This document shows, in pieces, positions 1 through 12,316 of a DNA stretch of 64,000 nt. The first letter of the stretch is position 1, and each line of letters begins with the position of its first letter. The position numbers and the translations under genes were made by a program. Source of the DNA: Platerodrilus igneus (Eukaryota > Arthropoda > Insecta > Coleoptera > Lycidae). The DNA lies in NCBI GenBank assembly GCA_036346225.1, contig JARFIW010000139.1, positions 2,418,001-2,482,000 on the forward strand, in the 5' to 3' direction. Below the pieces are notes generated by a model that did not search any database, had not been told where the DNA came from, and was given only the letters and a program-made list of their open reading frames with translations.

Positions 1-179
1 CCGAAACTGCATCACCTTATTCTACAAAAATTGTGCCCTGTTGTGTTTTAAATATTACGCCAGGACCGTCAAATCCTTCACAAAGTGTAAGATAGCCCAT
101 TTCAGCCTATTTTAAACTTTTACCCGCAAACTAAATTTAGTGGTAGATTAAGGCACTTTAATAAAAGTTGGTATCAACT

Positions 180-2218
180 CTTTTCCTGGATGGAATATCA
201 TTGTTTATTGTTTTGTGTCGTCATTTTACAATAAAAAGGACTCTAATCCAGTATTTGTAGGAATAGGGCTTAATAATTGGAAAAACGCATTGAATAAAGA
301 TGCTGGACAAAAAACACGAAAATAGTTTAGAACATAAACATTTATTCGTTAAATGGTCGTCCTATAAAGCCATTAAATCACCAAGTACTGCCACCGCAGT
401 AGTCAGACAAATAAGTGAAGCACATTTGAACTTCGTTAAAGAAAACCGAATATATGTTGGAGTAATCGTCGACATTATGCGATATACGGGCCTTCAGAAT
501 ATTGCTGAAAGAGGAGATGTTGAAACTGTAGAAAGCTCTAATAGGAGTAATTTTAGAGAACTTCTTAAACTTTTCAGTAAGTATCATGAGATAGTTAAGA
601 AAAAACTTGGTGAAGGGATAGCAGCAAACGCTAAATATACTAGCCAGAGTTTAGAATAAAATTTTGTTTATTTTTTCAAAGATGATGCTAGATAGGATAC
701 GCAAAGACCTACAGAACGTAATTTGCTTTTCAATAATGTGCGACGAGACAAAAGATGTCACAAAAATTGAACAAGTTTTAGTTGTGGTTAGGTATTATTT
801 AGATGGACAATCTATAAAAGATTTATAGGTTTCCAAGCTGCAAATAAGTTAGATGCTAGGTTCATTGCTTATTTATATTAAGGAGATATTAGCCCGACTA
901 AATGTAGACTTGAAAAATGCGTAGCACAGACATATGATGGTGCAAATGTAATGAATGGTACGAATAACGGAGTTCAAAAACTTTTTAGGTATGAGGTTAA
1001 TCAAGCAATTTATGTACATTGCTATAATCATCGGTTGAACTTGGTTATAACGGATGTCTGCAAAAAGGCTGGTAAGAGCAATAAGTTTTTAATTTATTAC
1101 AAACTCTGTATGTTTTATTTCGCAATGGACTGTTTATGCGAGATTTATTGACTTGCAAAAAAGGCTTCATCCAAACAGACGACGATTATTAGAATTAAAG
1201 AAAATTTATTATACAACATGGCCGGCCCAAGTTTTTGCATGTTTAAGTGTAAAAAAATTTAAGCAAAATATTAGTATTACTCGACTTATTGATTAATGAG
1301 GATCAATCATTTTGCCGAGGCAATTGGATTGTTGTATCAGATAAATTTCAATTTGTTTTCAATATTTGTCTTTTTCGAAAATTTTGTTAGTACTCAAAGG
1401 TGTTAGTGATTATTTGCAAAAGTTACAGCTGACCTAAGTTCAAGTAATGATCTGATAATGTCTATTAGAATAACATTTAAAGAATGGAGAACATATGAAG
1501 GTTTCAAGGAATATGCAAACTTATATTCCGAAGTTATAAAATGTGTAACGGAAATAAAATTAATATTCCTCAGTCTATGCAAGAAAACGCAACAAAAGTG
1601 AGCGGAATAGAACGTTACCGCAAAACTATTAAAATTACATCATAGAGGAAGTGACTTCGGTGCAAAACAAACAATAAAGTGAAGTCATAAACTACTGTAA
1701 AATAAACATGTTTTACTGGTATTGGACGCTGTATTATCAGAACTCAATGAACGATTTGAACAGTGTTCCAACATTATCGTATCCAGTGGCTCTCTTCACC
1801 CTTAAAATGTAAATTTTTTAGTTTATGAACATCTGCTGCCGATGGCCAAACACTACAAATAAATTTGGAATGGTTGGAAGCTGAACTCAAAATTTTACCA
1901 AATACACTAAAATGATACAAAGAGCAAAACAAATTTATAATAAAAACAATTTTAAATTATATTGGCCTGCTTAAAGCATATAAAATTGTTTTCAATGAAA
2001 CGTTTAAAATTGCAGTAATTGCTGTTATGATCCCCGTGTCAAGTGCTGCTTGCGAACATACTTTTCTTGTTTAAGACGTTTAAAACGATCGACTAGAATA
2101 TTTAGCAATAATTAATATCGAAGGGTCCATAGTTAAAGAGCTAGATATAGAAAGCGCAATAAATGAATTTGATACAGTACATAAAACCGCTGCATCGTGT
2201 TGCATTAAAAAGTTTTGA
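180..2218 (+). pseudogene. hAT transposase remnant #1 (ZMYM1/DUF4371-like)
   Basis: Decayed transposase gene of a hAT DNA transposon. Before position 300, with frame changes, there is a TTF-type zinc-finger-like stretch (NNWKNALNKD). Positions 300-659 are an open stretch of 119 residues with the DUF4371 pattern (FVKENRIYVGVIVDIMRYTG). Around 930-1060 the catalytic-core signature YDGANVMNGTNNGVQ...HCYNHRLNLV can be read, as in ZMYM1-like hAT proteins. At 2030-2218 comes the C-terminal hAT dimerisation motif (VSSAACEHTF) and a terminal KKF-stop. Many stops and frameshifts separate these blocks, so no protein can be made. No TIRs or target duplication were found, so the outer ends are approximate. 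The domain order (zinc finger, DUF4371, core, dimerisation) supports the family assignment. Confidence 0.8.
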
Positions 2219-2602
2219 AGTGGATTTGTAATTCATTGTCTTATTTCTTTAAGAATATTTGTTTTTTGTTTACAATTTAGGAGTAGTCAGAAACTGACTA
2301 TTAAGTGCCTGTGAATTTGTTAAAAATTAATATGTACGTATGTAAGTTTTCTGTATAGGTGTAGGTTGTGTTGTAGATGGTGATGTTGTAGTGTTTTAAT
2401 TTGTTTCGTTTATATTACGATATTAATTAATAATTTGTATTATTTTGCAAATTTTGTATAGGGAATTTATTACTAATAATTGCAAAATTACACTCTTCTT
2501 TGAGTTCTCTGATACCTCCAAATATTTTATAAATATTGTATTTCTGATACTTGCACTACATAAACGACAGATTTTACAATATATATTCAATATTTATTTA
2601 TC

Positions 2603-3363
2603 CGTCTATCCCTGAAATTCAATCCAATCTTTTTGAGTATTTCGAACATTTTTTCCATTTTACATTGTCGAATGCTTTTTCCACATCTACAAACCCTGTA
2701 TACATGCTTTCACCTTTTTCCATTGTTATCTCCATGATCACCCTGAGAGCTAAAATAGCCACCCGTGTTCCCCTATTTTGCCTAAACCCAAATTAATTTT
2801 CTCCTAGTATTTCTTCAGCGCGTTTTTCATTCTTCTTTGTACAATTCTAGTAAATTTTAACACGTGTACTGTCAAACTTATTGTTTGAAAATTTTCAAAT
2901 CTATCCAAGCCTCTCTTTTTTTGGTATAGTGACTATGATGCTACGTCTGAAATCTTTGGCTATCTCTCCTGCTTCATACATATAGCTTACAATTTGGAAG
3001 AGACGTTCTGTTACTGCTTGTCCAGCGGCTTTTAAAGTGTATGTTTGCACCTTATCTGTACCCGGCGCCCTACCATTTTTCAGACCCTTTAACGCTAATT
3101 CAAACTCATTTCTAAGTATAGAATGTCGCAAGTCATCTTTTTCAATGTCTGATTCCTGTTAATTCCTTTCCTGCATATAAATTCCCTATATATATTCTTG
3201 CCATCTAACCACTTTCTGTACATTTTCTATAATGGCGTTTCCTTCCGCGTCCCTTATATTTTTGCTATACGGTTTTATATCCCTAAAATTCGTTCTAATT
3301 AGTTTGTATGTTTCGTCTGTCTTTCCTATTTCCATCTTAGTCTGTACCTCTTTGCCCTTTGTC
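2603..3363 (-). mobile_element. RTE-type LINE fragment (RT N-terminal half)
   Basis: Minus-strand piece of the same RTE/BovB-like LINE family as the fuller copy at 33100-37340. At 3131-2901 the frame reads LRNEFELALKGLKNGRAPGTDKVQ...FRRSIIVTIPKKE, the start of the reverse transcriptase. Further left (2800-2640) come degraded matches to the FGFR...AFD region. It begins at the position equivalent to KMEIGK (34569 in the fuller copy), directly against hAT sequence, and stops near the equivalent of 35320. It is therefore truncated on both sides. Frames are broken; it is dead. Confidence 0.8.
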
Positions 3364-5350
3364 TTCTAAATATTTAGTTCACTAAGTGAAGTATCTTTAT
3401 AAAATAATTGTTTATATATTTCTAACTGTTCCACAATAGCATCATTAAAGTCTAAGTTTACACATTGCTTAGGCAAAATGCAACCTAAAGCTTTAATAAC
3501 ATTTTATGATTTAAAATCCGTGAATCAAACTATGTTAAAAGTTCGTCAAAAAAGGGATTACGACTGATATTCTGTAATAATGGTCTGGGCTCGAAGGAAC
3601 TACCTTTACGCCGTTTTTTGTTTTGACGTTAATCTAGGGATAGTTATGTCATAGCCAATACTTTCTAATAGAAGTTCTGACTGAGAAAACTTTTCAAACG
3701 TCGAATCTGTTTGTACTAGATGTTACTATAGTTTTTTTATGTCATCAATATAGCCGGGCGCGGCAGATAAATTGCATTCCGCTGTTAGCAAAAGTTTACG
3801 CAGGGTTATTGTATGTGAAAATATATAGTCAGAAACACCTATACCGACAACAAATTCTCCCGTGATTATGCACTTTAAATGTTGCCTAGCACTTCAAGAA
3901 ACATCCTGATTTGTCGCTTCGATACAAAGGAGTCCACAAGCAGTTGATCTATTTATTTAAAACGCAAAAGGCCGTTATGGCTTTCAACCCACCTGATTGT
4001 ACACATAGCGGTAAGTTTTTGCTATTTAGAATTTGACAAATATTTTGCTGTATTTGTTTTTATAATTTCTATTCTTTTAAGCGAATTTCTAAAAACGTTT
4101 CCGCCGAACTTAGCTATTCCTATACAATTACTAATACATTAATTTTGACAAGACTGAGCTGTTGCCAAATTTAATGCATAAGCATTATAATGCACATATA
4201 GGATTCTCAGTACTCTTTCAATAATAGACTGTACTACCTTAAAACTGCTAGAGATGACCGCCGCTCCGTCGTAGCCTTGTCCAGCAAGATAATTCATTTT
4301 GATTCTTAAAGTTTTCAACAAATCAATTATAACTACAGCCAAATATTCACCTGTCGTTTCTTTTACTGAAACAATTTCCATAAAATCTTCTCGTATTGAT
4401 CGATTTTCATCCAAATATGGCAGGCGAAGTGATAATTGTGCTGTTCTCGAAACATCGGAAGTTCCATTGGTTGAAATAGAAAATCCTTTAGAGTTACTGA
4501 TTTGTTTTACGAGCTTGTTCTGAATTATATTCCCACGTTACGATATTATGCAATTTTGTATTTGAGCGCTACGGTATATTACATTACGTGTAGAATTTTG
4601 TAAATGTCCTAGTAACACTTTATCATCAGCACTAATACGATAATGCAGAAGAGCCCGAAATACACCCTCTTTGTGTAACACTGAATATTAAAACCTATTG
4701 ATCTACAGTCTGAAGTTACACGCAAGGGAAATTTTTGTCGGCCAAAAAGAATTGTAGTTGCTATAACAGGTTTTATTTTCTGATGGTTTGGCGCTACCTG
4801 CCTGCTATAGTATGTGTTAAACTTGATACTACATCATCTTGTGATTTAGTAAAGGCTTTACAAAAATTATTAGCATCAACAGCGATTTTGATATGGTATT
4901 TTAATTTTTCATGGTCCTTAAATACTTATACGGCATTTTATAACCTCAAAGGGTTTTCTTACTACGGCACCTGTGTTCTGTGCCTCGCCTTTACCCATAA
5001 ATTTGATTGAAAAGAACACACAGTATTTACAAAGCGCTACGTTACCACGCTGCCCTGTATATTTAGTCAAGAAAATCTATTTAACCATTGTTTTTGAAAC
5101 TTTAAATTTTTATTTCCTGAAGGTAAGCGTTATCTAGAAATTAGGTACCAGCCTAAAATGATTTCTTACCGTGTTTAACCACAGAAACTAAATAGTTATC
5201 CTCTGGGGTCCAGGGACATACAAAAAGTTTATGTTTTAATAAATTGTCAATTTTGCTGCCATTTGTGTAATATTCTCTATCCAAATTGTTATTCGCCTGT
5301 CAAAATGGAGTACTATTAACGACAATAACTTCTTTTGCACCAAATGTCAT
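3364..5350 (-). pseudogene. hAT transposase remnant #2 (TTF zinc finger / DUF4371)
   Basis: Minus-strand hAT transposase relic read from about 5350 down to 3364. Near 5110-4960 it has a TTF-type zinc-finger block (FSWLKYTGQRGNVALCKYC, then GKGEAQNTG). At 4414-4139 a 91-residue open stretch carries the DUF4371/core signature (TTGEYLAVVIIDLL, GQGYDGAAVISS, VHYNAYALNLATA). Around 3700-3400 is the insertion-domain-like text ending in NDAIVEQLEIYKQLFYKD. The dimerisation domain is missing; the sequence changes abruptly to RTE LINE at about 3363, so the 3' end was lost or displaced. Multiple stops and frameshifts are present. It is a different hAT lineage from remnant #1, judged by the translated blocks. 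Confidence 0.75.
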
Positions 5351-5359
5351 ATTTTTTAA

Positions 5360-7620
5360 CCGTGCATTATATGACTGAGAGGGATTTGCCCTATCTCGAC
5401 CTTGCCAAACTGATTGTTTTTACTTTTAAAATTAAAATAAAATAGCGTAGCAGCATGTTGTTTATTTATATTTTATGGCGGTTAATAAAATTAAAAAGTC
5501 TATTCGCTCTTTCTGCTCTACTGTATTAGAAGTGAAATGAATCTGAAATAGACATGCAAACATAACAAATTTTTGTAAGGGAACCAAAAAGAACATAACT
5601 TGTGCCTTAACTAATTTGTGGTTTTGAAACAGTTTGAACTTTACTATAAAATATAAACTTACCATTAGGTTTTGAGACCAAAAGCCTTAACTATTCTATT
5701 ATGCACGAGTTAGATACAAAAATTCGACAAGTTTTAGCTGTACTTACTGCCCGCTGACACTCTCAGTCACAATAATTAAAACAATAAATAACCCTAGATT
5801 TTGTTGCGCTTGCTGCGCTTTTATTAAGCAAAGGAAGCACTTGCTCTTTAAAATATCGGGACTAACAAACATTTTCTTAGTAATTTAGTAACAATAATCA
5901 GAGCATAGTATTTCATCTAAATACCAAGAACTTGAAATATACATGAAACTTCAACAACACACCATAAATCATAAATGACACAATGCAAATAGGAAATGAC
6001 TACTAAACTAATCTTTTATAGTCTGTTTCGAATCGAGCAATAAGGTTTGAATGTAGTCGACAAGTATATTCAAAAGATATGTATTTTTAAAACTTTTGAA
6101 GATTTAAGTCAAAGCATTGAATAAGGAACACTATTGTAAAATGTTTGCTAAGAAGGAAATATATTATACAAGAATACCTGTCATCCACCAACTGACCAGT
6201 TCACATGACTTTTATAACTTATTGATAATGATATTTTAATATTTATATGTTTTACTGACAACACGTTTGTTGTGTAAACGACTGCATGCACTAGCAATAT
6301 CCTCATTAATAACCTGATAGCGCGTATTTTATACTATTTTGAAATAATTAGCGCTCAAAGCTGCTGTAAATAATTAAATGTAATGATCCGAAGAATATTA
6401 TACACTCTTGATTTTATTTTCTTGCACACATTCTATTTTAAACTTTGAAGGGCCTCTAGAATATTAGTTTCCCCAGGCCTCGCTTTTCTTTAAAATGCTA
6501 TGCAAACAAAATATACTTGATTACTATGTATTCATGTATGCTTTATTAACTTTAAAATTTAGAGTATACTATGCTATAGGGTGTAGCTGGTTCACAATCA
6601 CGGCTTTTAGAATCAGCCACTACTTTTAGCTGCTAGTTTCACTGTCGTAACTTTGACCCAAGGTAATATTATTACTAACAAATAATGGAAATATCGGAAA
6701 CACAACTTGTTGTCAGTAACAAATATCTAGACCTGGAACCATTCATATAGAGTGAGGAATATTTTCAAGGAGATTTGTTGATCCGGATACAGTTTTGTTT
6801 TGCACTAAACCCAGTCTCTCATTGACTAAACTTTTTTGAAAGTGGCTGTAGAATTGACATCAAAGACAAACAATTAAAAGTGAACCCTTTGTTATTTATT
6901 AATGATTTAAAATTATATACAGAAATGGCAATAAGCTGCATTTTATAATATTATTAATCAAATTGTTCTATAGCCTACACAAATTTCGAACTTCGCCCGA
7001 TTTAGATTTCTTGAACTGCTTTAGAAGATCCCCTTATTATACTTTTAATATCCCATTATAATTTAAAACCAGAAACGAACCGACCGATTATTCGATTTAC
7101 GTGCAGAGCTATAGCCCTCAGAAAACTTGTTGGGGTTATAATCATTTATATCCAAAGTGCAAAATAATTTGCATAAATAAATGTACCTCAAAGTTGTGCA
7201 GAAATTTTAATAAACTTTAGTGAACCTACTAAAAATGCTTACATCGTTACCTGACATCTGTTCTTGCTGTAAACATTCCAGTAAGGATACATCACCGATC
7301 ACAATAAGCGAACGCATGGTTGCCGGCTGGAGGGACTGAGTACGTCGGTTGAAGATACTGAGAAACATCGTCTGTATATCAAGTGACTAGAACGCTCTCT
7401 GCACTAGTTTTACGTGAACTAAATTTGTATATAACGGTATGTTAAACCGACTTTTCAATCCCGATCATATAAAAGTAAAAATGTGCTTATAGGGTTATAG
7501 AGGTCAAGGAATGGAGAAATACATCAAAACCTTGTCAGACCCAGACCCGGGTCTGGTAACGTCGCGTTGGCTTTAATAACGTCGGGTGTGTATAGCATTT
7601 CGGGCCTGTATTAGCGGTAA
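5360..7620. other. AT-rich stretch, nothing identified
   Basis: About 2.3 kb of AT-rich DNA. The only open frame of note (5462-5665, minus, 67 residues) is hydrophobic and low-complexity and resembles no family I know. I see no TE domain, RNA gene or terminal repeat. It may hold non-coding flanks of hAT remnant #2. Confidence 0.5.
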
Positions 7621-7627
7621 AATAAAT

Positions 7628-7635
7628 GTATATAT

Positions 7636-7682
<47 letters not shown>
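7628..7682. repeat. (TA)n microsatellite
   Basis: A near-pure TA dinucleotide run with one AATA interruption. It directly abuts the left arm of the fold-back element at 7683-7910. Confidence 0.95.
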
Positions 7683-7688
<6 letters not shown>

Positions 7689-7732
7689 TTCTTTTCTTGG
7701 GAAATAGGTCATTTATTAAAACATTTATTCAT

Positions 7733-7782
7733 GGTAACATTATTTTAAATCTATTTGCAAATAGATTTAAAATAATGTTACC
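7733..7782. repeat. Perfect 50-bp palindrome
   Basis: Two 25-bp halves with no spacer: the left half starts GGTAACATTATTTTAAATCT and the right half (7758-7782) is its exact reverse complement. It could extrude a cruciform in DNA or a long hairpin in RNA. It lies inside fold-back element 1, upstream of the hammerhead-like motif. Confidence 0.9.
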
Positions 7783-7795
7783 AAGAATTTTAATT

Positions 7796-7835
7796 ACATG
7801 TGACCAAGGTTTATGATAACCGAAACGCGTTATGT
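7796..7835 (+). ncRNA. Hammerhead-ribozyme-like motif (decayed), copy 1
   Basis: Parts in order: stem I 5' strand ACAT (7796-7799), a core GTGACCA where the consensus is CTGANGA, stem II GGTT-TATGAT-AACC (7808-7821), GAAA (7822-7825), a palindromic CGCG plus T forming a minimal stem III, then the expected cleavage position, followed by ATGT, which pairs with ACAT to close stem I. The architecture matches a type I hammerhead of Penelope-like elements. The core has substitutions at the C3 and G8 positions (to G and C, which can still pair with each other) and one extra A before stem II, so self-cleavage is doubtful. Confidence 0.5.
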
Positions 7836-7938
7836 TAGTATTACATATTATTTAAGTGAGAAGAATAAATGTTTTAATAAATGACCTATTTCCCAAGAAA
7901 AGAAAATTTTTATATTTTAAATAAAGATCAAGAAATAT

Positions 7939-7942
<4 letters not shown>

Positions 7943-7976
<34 letters not shown>
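7943..7976. repeat. (AT)n microsatellite
   Basis: Pure AT dinucleotide run lying between fold-back element 1 and the left arm of fold-back element 2. Confidence 0.95.
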
Positions 7977-7978
<2 letters not shown>

Positions 7979-8134
7979 TTCTTATTCCTGGAATTTGGTC
8001 ATCAAATAACTTGAAGAAAAACGAAAACTACAACTGAAAATAACGATAAGAAAAGAAACATCTGAGAAACTATTAAAATACACAAACACCCGAACGCGAT
8101 CAATTCAAAACTAGACCAGGATAATTTCATCAAC

Positions 8135-8142
8135 ATATATAA
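8135..8142. repeat. Left 8-bp target-site duplication of hAT #3
   Basis: ATATATAA directly before the left TIR; an identical copy lies at 11897-11904 directly after the right TIR. Eight bases is the hAT superfamily norm. Confidence 0.9.
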
Positions 8143-11100
8143 CAGTGGCGTAACTACACCCCTGCCAGCCCCCGCTATGCGGGGGGGCCCCAAGTGCAAG
8201 AAGGCCCAAACGATAATAAACTCAACTTATTCATCTTCAACGTATTTGGTAGGTAAGAAACGGTCAAGAAAATATTGCAGATAATTCAGAAACCGCAGGT
8301 TAACGAACGTTTTCTTGATGTTACTACTAGGAACTGCTGAAATACAAGAAATAATAATTAAGATAAATACTGAACACCACCTGCAGCCTGCATCCTTTCT
8401 TCTTTCTATCCGTTCTGTCCTATTTTGTAAGGGTTAATAAACAGATGAAAGAGACTGTAAACTTTAATAACAAAGATGTCTATATTATTCTTAAGTGATA
8501 AGTTGTATAAAGTGGTAAAGCATTATTAAACGACGTATAGTAGGGTTAGTTTGGTTTGTGGGATTTTAAATAGGAATAAAAGGGCTATTGTCTGTACAGT
8601 ACAGATTCACAGGATGGCAGGTAGCTTAGTAACCTTCGCTTTCTAGAAATATAATACTAGAAAGAAATTCATTTTGTGGTTTCTAGTCAGCTGGTTGCAA
8701 CGTATTTGCATTAGCTGCATTATATATAACGGAAAGGAAGTAAATAGTGTTGTGTTCGTATTACAGGAGGTCTTTCATATTTAAACGTAAGTATTTATAT
8801 CTATTTTTTATTAAACTACTATTGATTTGATCATAGTTGAAGTCGCGCTGAGAAATACATATAAATAAATCTTTAAGCATTCAATAAAAATCATTTATAT
8901 TTTGTTAATTAAAGCATTTAAAGCAAAGTATGTATGTGTTATTTGTAATTTCAAAAGGCTTTTAAATAATTATTACTTATCTAATTACATTATAATTAAT
9001 TTCATTCAAAATTGCAGGAAATAATATACAATGAGCACTACAAGCGGCGCTGCAAAAACGAAAAGGAAACTATTGGAAGAATCAAAGAGCAAGATTCCAA
9101 AAATAAGTTCCTTTTTACTTCTAAAGAGTCCGAAAACAAGAACAATCTATGAAAGAAATTGGGCTTTCGACAGTAGCATCTACTAGTTCCGCTACAGACG
9201 AACAGCAGTCGTCAACAATTTTAAAAACTCTCACCTAGGGCGCAAGTACATCACATAATGACGGCCGCGATAGAAATTTGGAACTAGATACCACTACAAT
9301 TACAGAGGTAAATGTGAGTAGTACTTTTCACTTAATGAACTATCTATGGATCTGACGAAAGAATATCCAACCGATTTTGCACATTTTTAAAAATCAATGT
9401 TTTACAACATGACAATTTAAGAAAAGAAATAATTAATTACGGATTGTGTAGACCAGATGGTGCGTTTCCTAAAGATAATAAAAATAGAAGTTTTCAGTTC
9501 ACTATTATTACTTAATAACTGCAAGCGAAAATAAAAGCAATACGTTAAACTTACCACACAATTCAAATGGGTGGTTGTGTTATTCTAAATTAAAAATTGT
9601 GTTTATTGTCAACCATGTTGGCTGTTTGCTTCAGTAAGGTCAAGTTGGACGACCGGAATTAATGATTGGCAGGGTTTATCAAAAATTAAAGAGCATTTGC
9701 TTGCTCAATCTCATTTAACTTGTTGTTTTATTTACGATATGTGGAAAAAATTATACCATAGATAAGAAAGATACTCTACTATTAAAACAAGAAACTGAAT
9801 TTTGGAAAAATGTTTTACACAGACTTTTCAATGTTACTTTAACACTATCCCAGCGCATGCTGTCATTTCGAGGACATAGAGAAAGTTTTTCTGATTCAAA
9901 AGACAGTTACAACGGTAATTTCTTAAGTTTAGTTCATTTAATTAGTAACTATGATCCTATATTACAAAAAGTGCTTGAACGACCCAAAGGTTCAATTAAA
10001 TATCTTTCCCAAAAATTCAAAACGATATTATTAATACTTTAAGCGCACACTTAAAAATATTTTATTAAATAAAATTAGATCCGCTCCTTTTTCTCAATCA
10101 TAATAGACACTACACAGGATATAACTAAGATTGATCAATTAAGTAAAATTGTAAGATATATTGATTTTAAAAAGACAGCTTGGGAGAGGTAACCAAAATA
10201 GATATTTGTGAAACTTTTGTGGGTTTTACAAAGTAGAGTCCCAATCTGCTGAAGGACTATGTAATACTATATTAAGCAATTTAACCAACATGCAATTAGA
10301 TATAAATAAATGTAGAGGGCAGGGCTACGATGGAGCTAACGTTATGAGCGGTACGTATTCTGGCGTGCAAAGAGAATTTTAAACATAGAGCCTGCAGCCT
10401 TATATATGCACTGTAGTGCCCATAACTTAAATCTAGTCATAAATGATGCCGTTAAAGGTATAAAAGAAATAGAATCGTTTTTCTACTTTTAGAAAACATA
10501 TATACATTTTTGCTAATAGTATAGTAAGATGGAATTGGCTTTCTGTTTTTAAAGAAAATTTCACACAATTGAAACGCTTAAATCCGACACGTTGGGCGGA
10601 TCGAGTAAAATCTTTAGCTGCCATAAGAATTCGGTATAAAGATATAGTAATGTCTCTTAATAAAATTATTATGATATCAAAAAACAGATGAACGAAATGA
10701 CGCAAAGCAAATATTAACTAGCATGGATAATTTTAATTTTATTTTTTAAGTGTTTTTTAAGTCAAATTCTAGAAGAGCTTAACAAGCTCTCACAAACTGC
10801 TCAGAGTGAAAAGGCGAATATTAATCAGATAACTCTCTTATTACAAAAACTTTAAAATTTTTCAAGGAAACAAGAAATAACTATTCCAACATCAAGGAGG
10901 AAGCAGCGAAAGTTGCAGGGCAATGGAATATTAAACCGGAATTTATAAAAAAAGGCAACCAAAATAAAAAAGCATTACGATGAATTATCCAATGATTATC
11001 GATTTAATGATGAAGAATTTAAATTTAAAATAAATGTATTTTATCGCGTAATGGATATTATAATTTCACAGCTGTCGAATCGTTTTAAATCGCTTTTTCA

Positions 11101-11896
11101 TGTAAACGAAAAGTTTAATTTCTTAGAACCTAATGTATTTTTGAATTTAACTGCAGACGATATTTTATCTAAGGCAAAACAATTGCAAAAATTTTACTAC
11201 AAAGATTTAAATGATGCTATAGGTATAGAACTTACTACACTCAAAATAATAGACTTATTTGTGATGAATTAAAAATGTTAACGGTATCTTACAATTTTAG
11301 AATATCTAGTACTTTCCAAATCTACAGGTTCTAGCAGTTTTCCAAACACCATAACAGCCTTAATGTTATACCTAACTTTCCCCGTTAGCGTTGCAAGTGC
11401 GGAGAGATCTTTCTCAAAATTAAAAATTATTAAAAATTATCTTAGGAACCGCACTTCACAAGATAGATTAGACGATTTATCCTCTTAGCAGTAGAACATG
11501 ACACTGCCAAAAATATGAATATAGAGGATACAATAAACGCGTTTGCAGCAAAACATGCAAGAAAAACAAAATTTTGAATTTGATTTGGAATGTCTGCTAG
11601 CTCATAGGTTTTTTTACTGTATCAAATTTTTAGGTGTAAATAATTTTGTGCGGCGTATAAATATGTAGATTTAATATTAATTAACTTATAAGTTTGAATT
11701 TATGTAATTTGGTTTTATAATTAATAAAGCACTTGATTAATATAGTATATGTATTTAATTCTATACTGCTTCCTTCTCTACATGTACTATAATTTAAAAA
11801 TATGGCTAAATATAAGCCAGTAAAAGTAATACATTTTAAAGAGAGCCCACTTTAAAATTTTTGCGGGGGGGCCCAAAAATCGTAGTTACGCCACTG
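8143..11896 (+). mobile_element. Complete-ended hAT DNA transposon #3
   Basis: A 3754-bp hAT element with both ends preserved. The left TIR starts CAGTGGCGTAACTAC and the right end is its reverse complement GTAGTTACGCCACTG; perfect 8-bp duplications (ATATATAA) flank it. Subterminal G/C blocks occur at both ends (GCGGGGGGGCCC near 8180 and near 11865). The interior codes for a ZMYM1-like transposase on the plus strand, now broken. It inserted into fold-back element 2 and is therefore younger than it. Non-coding flanks inside the TIRs are about 0.9 kb (left) and 0.3 kb (right). Confidence 0.92.
9031..11575 (+). pseudogene. hAT transposase (ZMYM1-like), broken
   Basis: Coding remnant inside hAT #3. 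The likely original start is the ATG at 9031 (MSTTSGAAKTKRKLLEE, a basic N-terminus). A TTF zinc-finger-like region follows at about 9440-9680 (CRPDGAFPKDNKNRSF). Open stretches at 9857-10042 (RGHRESFSDS...NGNFLSLVHLI) and 10080-10190 (SAPFFSIIIDTTQDITKIDQ) match the DUF4371/catalytic region with its conserved D. At 10318-10440 is CRGQGYDGANVMSGTYSGVQ then CSAHNLNLVINDAV. At 11370-11480 comes the dimerisation motif SVASAERSFSKLKIIKNYL. It ends at the TGA near 11573. Several frameshifts and stops make it non-functional, but divergence is lower than in the other hAT relics here. Confidence 0.85.
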
Positions 11897-11904
11897 ATAT
11901 ATAA
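11897..11904. repeat. Right 8-bp target-site duplication of hAT #3
   Basis: ATATATAA, identical to the copy at 8135-8142. Confidence 0.9.
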
Positions 11905-12316
11905 CAATATAATTCGTTTTTAAAATATGATTATGAAACTATTTCAACCTCAGATTCCTTTGCTTAATACAACACTGTAAAGATTCATACACTTAATACA
12001 AGTCTGGTTTAAAACAAATGCACACATTGCCCGCGCTAAATATTTATCAATGATAACAATTAGTTTGTTGGTTACCTTAGCATAATAATTTAGTTTAAGC
12101 AATTTAGTTCTTAAAAGAAGATGTGATACATTGTTAAATTTTGTTTATTATTTGTCTATTTTTAATCTTAGTTATTTTTACGATAAATGTGTTGTATCTA
12201 ACTGACTAAAATGTTCACATCCAATAGCAAACTCTTTAATATCAAAAAGTTTTATATAATTTTGGGTATGTATAACAATTTTTAAAACTTTTTTGTAATA
12301 ACTATGTAATATTGTA

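Larger units (their letters stand above)
7683..7910. mobile_element. Fold-back element 1, Penelope-like terminal-repeat remnant
   Basis: A ~228-bp element whose ends are inverted copies of each other: the left arm starts AAAATTTTCTTTTCTTGGGA and the right arm (7862-7909) is its reverse complement over about 48 bp. The interior holds a perfect 50-bp palindrome (7733-7782) and a hammerhead-like motif ending GAAACGCGT (7796-7831). (TA)n tracts lie on both sides. Hammerhead motifs with a palindromic ACGCGT stem III are known from Penelope-like retroelements, hence the assignment. No reverse transcriptase or GIY-YIG coding sequence is present, so this is a terminal-repeat fragment or a non-autonomous derivative. 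Confidence 0.55.

Noticed and set aside
7628..7976. CRISPR-like or satellite array
   Set aside because: Regularity comes from (TA)n tracts and one inverted-repeat unit; there are no regularly spaced direct repeats with unique spacers.
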